From DASRSS01 sp035656335 (lineage in GTDB: Bacteria > Actinomycetota > Actinomycetes > Mycobacteriales > Jatrophihabitantaceae), in the NCBI GenBank assembly GCA_035656335.1, contig DASRSS010000144.1, positions 1 to 10,815 on the forward strand: a stretch of 10,815 nt of DNA, written 5' to 3'. Every line of letters begins with the position of its first letter. Positions within the stretch are counted from its first letter, which is position 1. The translations under genes were made by a program, and so were the position numbers. A model generated the notes under the pieces. It did no database searches. It was given only the letters and a program-made list of their open reading frames with translations, and was not told where the DNA came from. Shown here in pieces: positions 6,115 through 10,815 of this stretch.

Positions 6115-7379
6115 ACGAGTCCGTTTTCACGTACGGCGCGCCCGCGCTGAAGTTCGGCGACGGCGCGTCGGACGAGATCGGCTACGACCTCGCGCAGCTA
6201 GGCGCGACGCGCGCGCTCGTGATCACCGATTCGGGCGTCGCGGCCAGCGGGCTGGCCGAACGCGTCGCCGAGCAGATGTCCCGCTTCGGCGTGCAGGCTG
6301 CGATCTTCGAGGGCGTGCACGTGGAGCCGACGGACGCGAGCATGCAGGCCGCGATCGACTGGGCACGCGACAACGGTCCGTTCGACGCGTTCGTGGCCGT
6401 CGGCGGCGGATCGAGCATCGACACCGCGAAGGCGGTGAACCTGTTGCTGACGAATCCCGGCGAGCTGATGGACTACATCAACGCGCCTGTCGGCGGCGGC
6501 ATCGCGCCGGTCAACCCACTCCACCCGCTGGTCGCGGTGCCGACCACGACCGGCACCGGCGCGGAGAGCACCACGATCTGCGTCATGGACGTGCTGGCCC
6601 AGCGGGTCAAGACCGGCATCAGCCACCAGCGGCTGCGGCCGACGCTCGCGGTCGTCGACCCGCTGCTGACCGTGACGCAGCCGGCCGGCGTGACCGCGTC
6701 CGCCGGCATGGACATCCTGTGTCACGCGCTGGAGAGCTACACGGCCGCGCCGTACACGGCCAAGGAGCGCAAGCAGCCCGAGCAGCGCGTGCCGTACTGC
6801 GGCGCGAACCCGATCTCGGACATGTGGTCGGAGAAGGCGCTGTCGCTGCTGGCCACCCACTTCCGGCGCGCGGTCACCGACGGCGACGACCTGGACGCGC
6901 GGCGCGGGATGGCGATGGCGGCGACGTTCGCCGGGCTCGGCTTCGGCAATGCCGGCGTGCACATCCCGCACGCGAACGCGTACCCGATCGCGGGCCAGGT
7001 GCGCGATTTCCACCCGGCCGGCTATCCCGCCGACGAGCCGATGGTGCCCCACGGCATGGCGGTGTCGCTCACCGCGCCGGAGGCGTTCCGGTTCACGTTC
7101 GAAGCGGCGCCGCAGCGACACGTGCGAGCGGCCCAGCTGCTCGACCCGGCCGCGTCCGCCCCGAACGACGACACGGCCTTCCTGCCCGATGTCCTCGTCC
7201 GGTTGATGCGCGACATCGACCTGCCCGCGGGGGTCGGGGCCGTCGGGTTCACCGAGACGGATGTGGACGATCTGGTCGAAGGCGCCCTCAAACAGCAGCG
7301 GCTGCTGGCCACCGCGCCGCGCCCGGTGACGGCCGAGGATCTCGGCGGGATCTTCTCCCGCGCCATGTCGTTGTGGTGA
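6111..7379 (+). CDS. Iron-containing alcohol dehydrogenase, hydroxyacid-oxoacid transhydrogenase type
   Basis: A 422-aa group III (Fe-ADH) enzyme. The N-terminal dinucleotide domain carries VGGGSSIDTAKAVNLL (97-112) and PTTTGTGAEST (144-154). The C-terminal metal domain has Asp201 and His205 (in MDILCHALESY), His287 (in GVHIPHANAYPIAG) and His314 (in MVPHGMAV) as the four metal ligands. The GFGNAGVHIPHANAYPI segment and the insertion DFHPAGYPADEPMVPHG match the ADHFE1-like hydroxyacid-oxoacid transhydrogenase branch. Such enzymes typically couple 4-hydroxybutyrate oxidation to 2-oxoglutarate reduction, giving succinate semialdehyde and 2-hydroxyglutarate with bound cofactor. Related Fe-ADHs with other substrates cannot be excluded. 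The start ATG overlaps the ABC1 stop by 4 bp, so it is the last gene of a coupled three-gene operon. Confidence 0.9.
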   Translation: MNESVFTYGAPALKFGDGASDEIGYDLAQLGATRALVITDSGVAASGLAERVAEQMSRFGVQAAIFEGVHVEPTDASMQAAIDWARDNGPFDAFVAVGGGSSIDTAKAVNLLLTNPGELMDYINAPVGGGIAPVNPLHPLVAVPTTTGTGAESTTICVMDVLAQRVKTGISHQRLRPTLAVVDPLLTVTQPAGVTASAGMDILCHALESYTAAPYTAKERKQPEQRVPYCGANPISDMWSEKALSLLATHFRRAVTDGDDLDARRGMAMAATFAGLGFGNAGVHIPHANAYPIAGQVRDFHPAGYPADEPMVPHGMAVSLTAPEAFRFTFEAAPQRHVRAAQLLDPAASAPNDDTAFLPDVLVRLMRDIDLPAGVGAVGFTETDVDDLVEGALKQQRLLATAPRPVTAEDLGGIFSRAMSLW

Positions 7380-7454
7380 TCCGCTGAGAAGTCGCCGCAA
7401 ACTTCGTGGCCGCGAACCGCGCAGGAATGCCGCCGGAGTGCCGACAATCTAGAC

Positions 7455-7640
7455 GTGGACGAAACATGCACCCTGTGCGGGCGAATGGCCGACGCGTTGC
7501 GCGACGGCGACCCGCCGCTGGGCTGGTGCGTCGACCGGGTCGAGGCGCACGGCGGTGAACGCACCCGCTGGGTGTGCCCGGACTGCACGCGCAGTCACGT
7601 CCGCGCGATCGAGGCCAAGCTCGAACAAGCCTGGTGGTGA
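7455..7640 (+). CDS. 61-aa zinc-ribbon protein, unknown function
   Basis: Starts MDETCTLCGRMADAL and ends with a C-terminal RAIEAKLEQAWW helix. Cys5-x2-Cys8 and Cys41-x2-Cys44 (WVCPDC) form a four-cysteine zinc-ribbon pattern, with an extra Cys25 and an arginine/histidine-rich helix after the second pair. The start is a GTG at 7455. The hexamer GACAAT lies 6 bp upstream and there is no Shine-Dalgarno sequence, so this may also be leaderless. It stands alone on the plus strand, 75 bp after the transhydrogenase gene, and is followed at once by a strong hairpin. I recognise it only as a small conserved-type actinobacterial protein. The cysteines suggest a structural zinc and possibly nucleic-acid or protein contact. 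Confidence 0.8.
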   Translation: MDETCTLCGRMADALRDGDPPLGWCVDRVEAHGGERTRWVCPDCTRSHVRAIEAKLEQAWW

Positions 7641-7650
7641 CCGGACAGCA

Positions 7651-7686
7651 GTGGCCCCGCCGGACCGACGGATCCGGCGGGGCCAC
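7651..7686. terminator. Strong 14-bp hairpin between convergent genes
   Basis: A perfect 14-bp inverted repeat, GTGGCCCCGCCGGA at 7651-7664 and TCCGGCGGGGCCAC at 7673-7686, with an 8-base loop. It begins 10 bp after the zinc-ribbon stop. There is no clean T-tract on the plus side, so this is the GC-rich, U-poor type of terminator common in actinobacteria. It can act for both strands because the whiB7 operon ends at 7722 on the other side. Confidence 0.8.
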
Positions 7687-7691
7687 CGTTC

Positions 7692-7708
7692 GTCAGGGGT
7701 TTCCTGAC
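7692..7708. terminator. Second small hairpin, end of the whiB7 operon
   Basis: GTCAGG at 7692-7697 pairs with CCTGAC at 7703-7708 around a 5-base loop. It lies 14 bp beyond the stop of the 60-aa gene on the minus strand and just before the larger hairpin at 7651-7686. The two together would terminate transcription arriving from whiB7. It is short and without a U-tract, so it is weak on its own. Confidence 0.5.
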
Positions 7709-7721
7709 CTCGGGTTGGATT

Positions 7722-7904
7722 TCAGGGCTGAACCAGCGCCTGGCTGGCGCGCTGGGTGTGGCGGCTCGCCGCTACCCGGGAACGCTCGGCCAGGTACTGC
7801 CAGAACTGGGCGGAGGCCAGCTCCGCCGACAGGCGCGCCTGACGCGCCTGGTACTCGCGCTGGCGCATATGCTCGCGCGCCAGAGCTTCCTGCATGACAT
7901 ACAT
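7722..7904 (-). CDS. 60-aa basic helical protein downstream of whiB7
   Basis: The protein starts MYVMQEALAREHMRQREYQ and is followed by QARLSAELASAQFWQYLAERSRVAASRHTQRA. It is an Arg/Gln/Glu-rich, probably fully helical protein with no membrane segment. The ATG at 7904 is preferred because AGGAG lies 7 bp upstream (7912-7916 region, minus strand). A longer form starting at 7949, whose ATG overlaps the whiB7 stop as TGATG and adds 15 residues, is possible by translational coupling. Either way it is the last gene of the whiB7 transcript. I do not recognise a function. Position suggests co-regulation with antibiotic stress. Confidence 0.75.
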   Translation of the reverse strand: MYVMQEALAREHMRQREYQARQARLSAELASAQFWQYLAERSRVAASRHTQRASQALVQP

Positions 7905-7948
7905 GTGCGGGCTCCTACTAGTCATGTGGCGGGTGGCGGCGCTGGACA

Positions 7949-8311
7949 TCAGGCAGCCACCTCGGTCCGGTCGTCCTTGCGCGGACGGCCACGGGGACGC
8001 TTACGTGCGACGATCGCGCCGCGCTCGAAGATCTCGCCGCCCCAGACGCCCCACGGCTCCCGACGCTCGAGGGCGCCGGCGAGGCAGGCGAGGCGCGCCG
8101 GGCAGTCCAGGCAGTGCGCCTTGGCCTGCTCCAGCTGGGCAGGGGTCTCGGCGAACCACAGCTCCGCGTCCTGCACGCGGCAGGGCACGTCGTCCGGGCA
8201 CTCCTTGGCGAGCGGATCGAGCAGCAGATCCGTCGGGTCGATCCCGAGGGTCTGCGGCTCTGGCGCTTGTGGCGCTCGGTTCACTGACGGGGTCAGCACG
8301 CCGGTCAACAC
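7949..8311 (-). CDS. whiB7: WhiB7, Fe-S transcriptional activator of antibiotic resistance
   Basis: A 120-aa WhiB-family protein. Cys44, Cys67, Cys70 and Cys76 (C-x22-C-x2-C-x5-C) are the [4Fe-4S] ligands. EPWGVWGGEIF at 85-95 is the sigma-factor-contacting beta-turn region, and RGRPRK at 107-112 is the C-terminal AT-hook that distinguishes WhiB7 from other Wbl proteins. The stretch from the first cysteine to the AT-hook is very close to M. tuberculosis WhiB7 as I remember it; the N-terminus here is about 28 residues longer and adds Cys38. In mycobacteria and Streptomyces (WblC) it binds SigA and AT-rich DNA upstream of -35 elements to induce efflux, ribosome-protection and drug-modifying genes. 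The start is a GTG at 8311, 9 bp after AGGAGG. The gene has a long leader with uORFs and a terminator. Confidence 0.96.
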   Translation of the reverse strand: MLTGVLTPSVNRAPQAPEPQTLGIDPTDLLLDPLAKECPDDVPCRVQDAELWFAETPAQLEQAKAHCLDCPARLACLAGALERREPWGVWGGEIFERGAIVARKRPRGRPRKDDRTEVAA

Positions 8312-8317
8312 GTCGGG

Positions 8318-8329
8318 TCACCTCCTTTT
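8318..8329 (-). promoter_or_regulatory. Extended perfect Shine-Dalgarno of whiB7
   Basis: On the minus strand the sequence is AAAAGGAGGTGA, which pairs with the full 3' tail of 16S rRNA (CACCUCCUUU) over about ten bases. It is far stronger than any other ribosome site in the window. It fixes the whiB7 start at the GTG of 8311 and shows that, once the leader terminator is passed, translation should be very efficient. Confidence 0.9.
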
Positions 8330-8392
8330 CAGGTGATTGATGGGTGGGTTGGCGGTGAGCAGTCGGCGGGTTCCTGGCGGGAGAACGTCCGG

Positions 8393-8436
8393 ACAAACAA
8401 CGAGGCCGCGGTCCCAAGCTGGGAGCCGCGGCCTCG
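8393..8436 (-). terminator. Leader terminator (attenuator) between the uORF and whiB7
   Basis: On the minus strand CGAGGCCGCGG (8436-8426) pairs with CCGCGGCCTCG (8411-8401). An inner CCC/GGG extension (8423-8421 with 8415-8413) closes a loop of 5 bases, with one bulged G. It is followed immediately by TTGTTTGT (8400-8393). This is a canonical intrinsic terminator oriented only toward whiB7; the other strand has no T-tract. It lies 25 bp after the 64-codon uORF and 82 bp before whiB7, so it would abort whiB7 mRNA unless it is prevented from forming. Confidence 0.85.
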
Positions 8437-8481
8437 AGGAGCCTGAACGCTGAAGCGATTTCAGCGGTGGCCTCCTCGAGG
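8432..8481 (-). promoter_or_regulatory. Possible antiterminator hairpin competing with the whiB7 leader terminator
   Basis: CCTCGAGGAGGCC (8481-8469), inside the last codons of the 64-aa uORF, can pair with GGCTCCTCGAGG (8443-8432) as 12 base pairs with one bulged G. It encloses a perfect 7-bp hairpin, CGCTGAA / TTCAGCG (8466-8460 with 8454-8448, read on the minus strand), that contains the uORF stop. The right arm overlaps the first 5 bases of the terminator stem, so the two folds compete only partly. Ribosomes reading to the uORF stop would cover the left arm and favour the terminator. Stalled or absent ribosomes would leave it free. Pairings are seen; the switch logic is inferred. Confidence 0.5.
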
Positions 8482-8655
8482 AGGGCGGGCCTGCTTGGCC
8501 GTGCCGTTGCCGGCCGGGCGGCGCGTGGCGCGCTTGACGGTCTGCTTGCGATCCCAGGCGAGGGCATCGAGCGACGGCGTGAGGACACGCGACGACGACG
8601 AGACGCCGTGGAATACCGGCAGGGAGGCCGACGGAACGATCTGGTACATGTTCAT
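8461..8655 (-). CDS. 64-aa leader ORF upstream of whiB7
   Basis: Begins MNMYQIVPSASLPVFHGV with an excellent Shine-Dalgarno sequence, AGGAGG 6 bp before the ATG at 8655. The N-terminal half is hydrophobic/Ser-rich (SSSS at about residues 19-22) and the C-terminal half is strongly basic (DRKQTVKRATRRPAGNGTAKQARPPRGGHR region). No known domain is visible. The stop lies 25 bp before the leader terminator stem. In mycobacteria whiB7 has an uORF and early termination in its leader, so this ORF most likely senses ribosome function rather than making a working protein. A real small basic protein cannot be excluded. Confidence 0.7.
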   Translation of the reverse strand: MNMYQIVPSASLPVFHGVSSSSRVLTPSLDALAWDRKQTVKRATRRPAGNGTAKQARPPRGGHR

Positions 8656-8711
8656 TTCCGGCCTCCTCTCGTCTTGGTATGTGTCGCGACGCGGTGCCAC
8701 CAGGGGGGCAT
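8652..8711 (-). CDS. Possible 19-aa first leader peptide
   Basis: An ORF encoding MPPWWHRVATHTKTRGGRK runs from the ATG at 8711 to a TGA at 8654-8652, which overlaps the start of the 64-aa uORF as ATGA. It would begin about 13 bases after the predicted transcript start. Its own ribosome site is poor (AGGC 6 bp upstream). The stop/start overlap suggests coupling with the second uORF, but an ORF of 20 codons is not rare by chance in GC-rich DNA. Confidence 0.35.
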   Translation of the reverse strand: MPPWWHRVATHTKTRGGRK

Positions 8712-8723
8712 GCGTTGCCTGTC

Positions 8724-8770
8724 GAAAGACAGGCTAACGAAGGCTACGAGAGCAGGGCAAGCGTATTTAT
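8724..8770 (-). promoter_or_regulatory. Putative whiB7 promoter with AT-rich WhiB7 site
   Basis: On the minus strand GATAAATA ends at 8764, then CGC, then the -35 TTGCCC (8760-8755), an 18-bp spacer, and the -10 TAGCCT (8736-8731). Transcription should start near 8724. The 7-base A/T run is an exception in this GC-rich region and stands exactly 3 bp upstream of the -35, the position described for AT-hook contact at WhiB7-activated promoters. This predicts autoactivation. A perfect 7-bp inverted repeat with a 4-base loop (8717-8734) overlaps the -10 and start point. Confidence 0.6.
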
Positions 8771-8849
8771 CGCGCGGCGCCACCGCGTCGTCCGGCGGAC
8801 ACTGTAGAACCGGTATAGGTAGATCGTTAGACAGCCGAAAGGATGCCCT

Positions 8850-9416
8850 ATGACTCTCCCCGGCATGCGGCAGCGCGTGGGGGCCGCCGCAGTCGCGACG
8901 TGCGCCGTCGTCTCCCTGGCGGCGTGCGGCTCCAGCGGTGGCAGCGGCAGCTCGGACACGACGGGTGCCACCACCGGTGCGAGCACCAGCGCCGGCACCG
9001 GCGCCACGCCGACGTCCGCCGCGACCGGTGGCCCGGCCGACGCCCAGACGACGGCCGCGGTCAAGAACGCGTACGCGAAGTTCTTCTCGCCCAAGACGCC
9101 GGAGAACGTCTCGCTCGGCCTGTTGCAGGACGGCCCGAAGTTCAAGGCCGCGATCGATCAGCAGGCCAGCGGATCGATGGCGGCGAGCGCGTCGGTGCAG
9201 GTCTCGTCGGTCAGCCTGATCTCGCCGAAGACGGCCAAGGTGAGCTTCACGATCTACTTGAACAAGCAGCCGATGCTCAAGAACCAGCCCGGCTACGCGG
9301 TCAACACGAACGGGACGTGGCAGGTCTCCGAGTACACGTTCTGCGGCCTGCTGACGCTCGAGGGCAGCGCTCCAGCGGCGTGCAAGGAGCCGGCCGCCAC
9401 CACCGTGCCGAAGTAG
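8850..9416 (+). CDS. Secreted lipoprotein with Thr/Gly/Ser linker
   Basis: A 188-aa protein. The signal peptide (residues 1-25) has a basic start, a hydrophobic stretch and the lipobox SLAAC with the lipidated Cys26. It is followed by a Gly/Ser/Thr/Ala-rich linker to about residue 63. The remaining ~125 residues look like a compact alpha+beta domain of the NTF2-like sort (helix TAAVKNAYAKFFSPK, then strands ASVQVSSVSLISPKTAKVSFTIYL), ending with Cys165 and Cys178, which could form a disulfide. The start at 8850 has AAAGGA 6 bp upstream. It is divergent from whiB7 and only 18 bp before the MFS gene, so the two probably form one transcript. The role is unknown; partnership with the transporter is inferred. 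A possible -10, TATAGG at 8814-8819, is weak. Confidence 0.85.
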   Translation: MTLPGMRQRVGAAAVATCAVVSLAACGSSGGSGSSDTTGATTGASTSAGTGATPTSAATGGPADAQTTAAVKNAYAKFFSPKTPENVSLGLLQDGPKFKAAIDQQASGSMAASASVQVSSVSLISPKTAKVSFTIYLNKQPMLKNQPGYAVNTNGTWQVSEYTFCGLLTLEGSAPAACKEPAATTVPK

Positions 9417-9434
9417 CGGTCGGGGAGCAGCAGG

Positions 9435-10815
9435 GTGCAGCAAACCGTGGTAGGGGCCAGATCGGTACCCCGTGCCATCGCGCTCACCACCGTTCTCGCG
9501 GTGCTGTTCCTGACCTTCCTCGACACCACGATCGTCACCGTCGCGCTGGGCAGCATCCAGTACGACCTCGGTGCCGGCGTGATTCCGCTGCAGTGGGTGG
9601 TGAACTCCTACTCACTGGTGTTCGCCAGCCTGATGCTGTTCGCCGGTTCGCTTGGTGACCGGCTCGGGCGCAAGCAGCTGATGATCGCCGGCATCGTCGT
9701 GTTCTGCGGCGGGTCGGTCATGTGCGCGCTCGCTCCGGGCATCGGTTGGCTGGTCGCCGGCCGCGCGGTGATGGGTGTCGGGGCGGCCGCGTCCGAGCCG
9801 GGGACGCTGTCGGTGATCCGGCACATGTACCCGGACCGGGAGCAGCGGGCGCGGGCGCTCGGCGCGTGGGCCGCGGTGTCCGGGCTCTCGCTGGCGCTCG
9901 GGCCGGTGATCGGCGGGCTGCTGGTCGGCGTCGGCGACTGGCGGACGGTGTTCTGGTTCAACCTGGCCCTCGGCGTCATGCTGCTCGCGTTCGCCGCGGG
10001 CTACGTCCCGAACAGTGCCGACCCGCAGCCCGGGCGGCTGGACGTGCCCGGCTTCGTGCTCGGCGCGATCATGCTCAGCACGCTGATCTACGCCGGCATC
10101 TCCGGTGAGCAGTACGGCTACAGCACGTCGTGGATCATCGCGCTGTTCGTGATCAGCGCTATCGCGGCGGTGGCGTTCTTCGCCGTGGAGCGGCGGATGC
10201 GCAGCCCGATGCTGAACCTGAAGTACCTCAAACAGGCGAGCGTCAGCAACGCGCTGTTCGTCGCGTTCGCCGTCTACTTCGGCGTCTTCTCGATCTTCTT
10301 CACCGCGCTCTACCTGGACATCGTGGTCGGCTACTCGGGTTGGCAGATGGCCGGCGTGTTCGGTCCGATGGCGGGTCTGATCGTCGCGGGCTCGGTGGGT
10401 TCGGGCTTCTGGGTCGGACTGGTCGGGCCGCGCGGTCCGATGATCACCGGCTGCGTGCTGAGCGCGGCCGGGATCGTGCTGACCCGCGTCTACCTGACCG
10501 CCGATCCGCGCTTCGAGCACCTGTCGCTGTCGCTCGCGCTGGCCGGACTCGGCTTCGGCGTCGCGGTCGTCCCGCTCACCGCCGCCGTCCTCGGGCACGT
10601 CCCGGCCGCGTTCTCCGGCATGGCGGCGGGCGCGACGAACACCGCGCGGCAGCTGGGCTCGGTCGTCGGCGTGGCCGCGCTCGGCGCGCTGGTGAACTCG
10701 ACGATCACGCACGACTTCGGCCAGAACCTGGACCAGCGCGGCGTGCCCAGCGGGTTGAAGGACGCGATCCTCGGCATCCTTGAGACCGGCGGCAGCGGCG
10801 CGGCCGGTCTGGACA
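9435..10815 (+). CDS. MFS transporter, DHA2 (14-TMS drug:H+ antiporter) type, 3' end missing
   Basis: An open frame of 460 codons to the window edge, with no stop. The N-terminus MQQTVVGARSVPRAIA leads into TM1 with LDTTIVTVAL (Asp30, motif D1). Motif A, GSLGDRLGRKQ, is at 71-81; Arg110 lies in the AGRAVMGVG helix (motif B); the antiporter motif C, GLSLALGPVIGG, is at 150-161. At least a dozen hydrophobic segments are visible. This matches DHA2 antiporters such as EmrB/QacA-type pumps, which usually reach about 480-530 aa, so only the last part is absent. The start is a GTG at 9435 with GGGGAG 7 bp upstream. It is likely co-transcribed with the lipoprotein gene. The substrate is unknown; the neighbouring whiB7 makes drug export attractive but unproven. 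Confidence 0.93.
   Translation, partial: MQQTVVGARSVPRAIALTTVLAVLFLTFLDTTIVTVALGSIQYDLGAGVIPLQWVVNSYSLVFASLMLFAGSLGDRLGRKQLMIAGIVVFCGGSVMCALAPGIGWLVAGRAVMGVGAAASEPGTLSVIRHMYPDREQRARALGAWAAVSGLSLALGPVIGGLLVGVGDWRTVFWFNLALGVMLLAFAAGYVPNSADPQPGRLDVPGFVLGAIMLSTLIYAGISGEQYGYSTSWIIALFVISAIAAVAFFAVERRMRSPMLNLKYLKQASVSNALFVAFAVYFGVFSIFFTALYLDIVVGYSGWQMAGVFGPMAGLIVAGSVGSGFWVGLVGPRGPMITGCVLSAAGIVLTRVYLTADPRFEHLSLSLALAGLGFGVAVVPLTAAVLGHVPAAFSGMAAGATNTARQLGSVVGVAALGALVNSTITHDFGQNLDQRGVPSGLKDAILGILETGGSGAAGLD

Noticed and set aside
7380..7454. Terminator after the transhydrogenase gene
   Set aside because: Only weak 4-bp self-complementarity (CGCG pairs) and no T-tract were found in this 75-bp gap.
7758..8340. 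Plus-strand frames opposite whiB7
   Set aside because: whiB7 on the minus strand has all cysteine ligands, the AT-hook and a perfect Shine-Dalgarno sequence; the plus frames show Arg/Ala/Gly bias only.
8789..8800. Small GTCC/GGAC hairpin upstream of the lipoprotein gene
   Set aside because: A stem of only 4 bp with a 3-base loop is expected by chance in GC-rich DNA; nothing else marks it as regulatory.
9612..10712. Long minus-strand open frame (over 360 codons) opposite the MFS gene
   Set aside because: It is antisense to a clear transporter with intact motifs. Its product is a His/Arg/Asp-rich low-complexity sequence typical of shadow frames in GC-rich DNA, and it has no domain.

Overview
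This is a GC-rich window (about 70% by eye) from an actinobacterium. The evidence is a WhiB-family Fe-S regulator, a YlbL-type PDZ/Lon-like protease, a DUF2342-type zincin, small actinobacterial conserved proteins, frequent GTG starts, and several genes whose -10-like hexamer lies only 6-7 bp before the start codon, as in leaderless actinobacterial mRNAs. From memory, the order ylbL / DUF2342 / (Rv3196) / ABC1 kinase / whiB7 matches the Mycobacterium tuberculosis Rv3194c-Rv3197A neighbourhood. The small M48-like peptidase, the transhydrogenase and the lipoprotein/MFS pair differ from it. I cannot name the genus.

Layout. Bases 1-145 hold a 19-bp-period array with inverted GTGGCCAC motifs, possibly an IS21-type element end or an operator/iteron array. 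Bases 175-1511 (minus) carry a 70-aa membrane protein and the YlbL protease. Divergent from them is the DUF2342 zincin (1602-2900), whose stop overlaps by 12 bp the convergent YgjP-like metallopeptidase (2889-3512, minus). The 209-bp gap that follows contains a dense cluster of DnaA-box sequences (3547-3684). Next comes a tightly coupled plus-strand operon with 4-bp stop/start overlaps: a degenerate ThiF-like protein, an ABC1/UbiB kinase and an iron-dependent hydroxyacid-oxoacid transhydrogenase (3722-7379). A 61-aa zinc-ribbon protein follows, then paired hairpins that separate it from the convergent whiB7 operon.

The whiB7 locus (7722-8770, minus) is the regulatory centre of the window. It has a putative autoregulated promoter with an AT-rich block exactly 3 bp upstream of the -35, two overlapping upstream ORFs (19 and 64 codons), an intrinsic terminator with a T-rich tail between the uORFs and whiB7, a possible competing antiterminator, a Shine-Dalgarno sequence fully complementary to the 16S 3' end, the WhiB7 gene with its Fe-S cysteines and AT-hook, and a coupled 60-aa downstream gene. 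Divergent from it are a secreted lipoprotein and an MFS (DHA2) drug-efflux-type transporter that runs off the right edge.

The most rewarding items are the whiB7 leader attenuator with tandem uORFs, the DnaA-box cluster outside any dnaA locus, the shared leaderless start architecture, and the period-19 repeat at the left edge.
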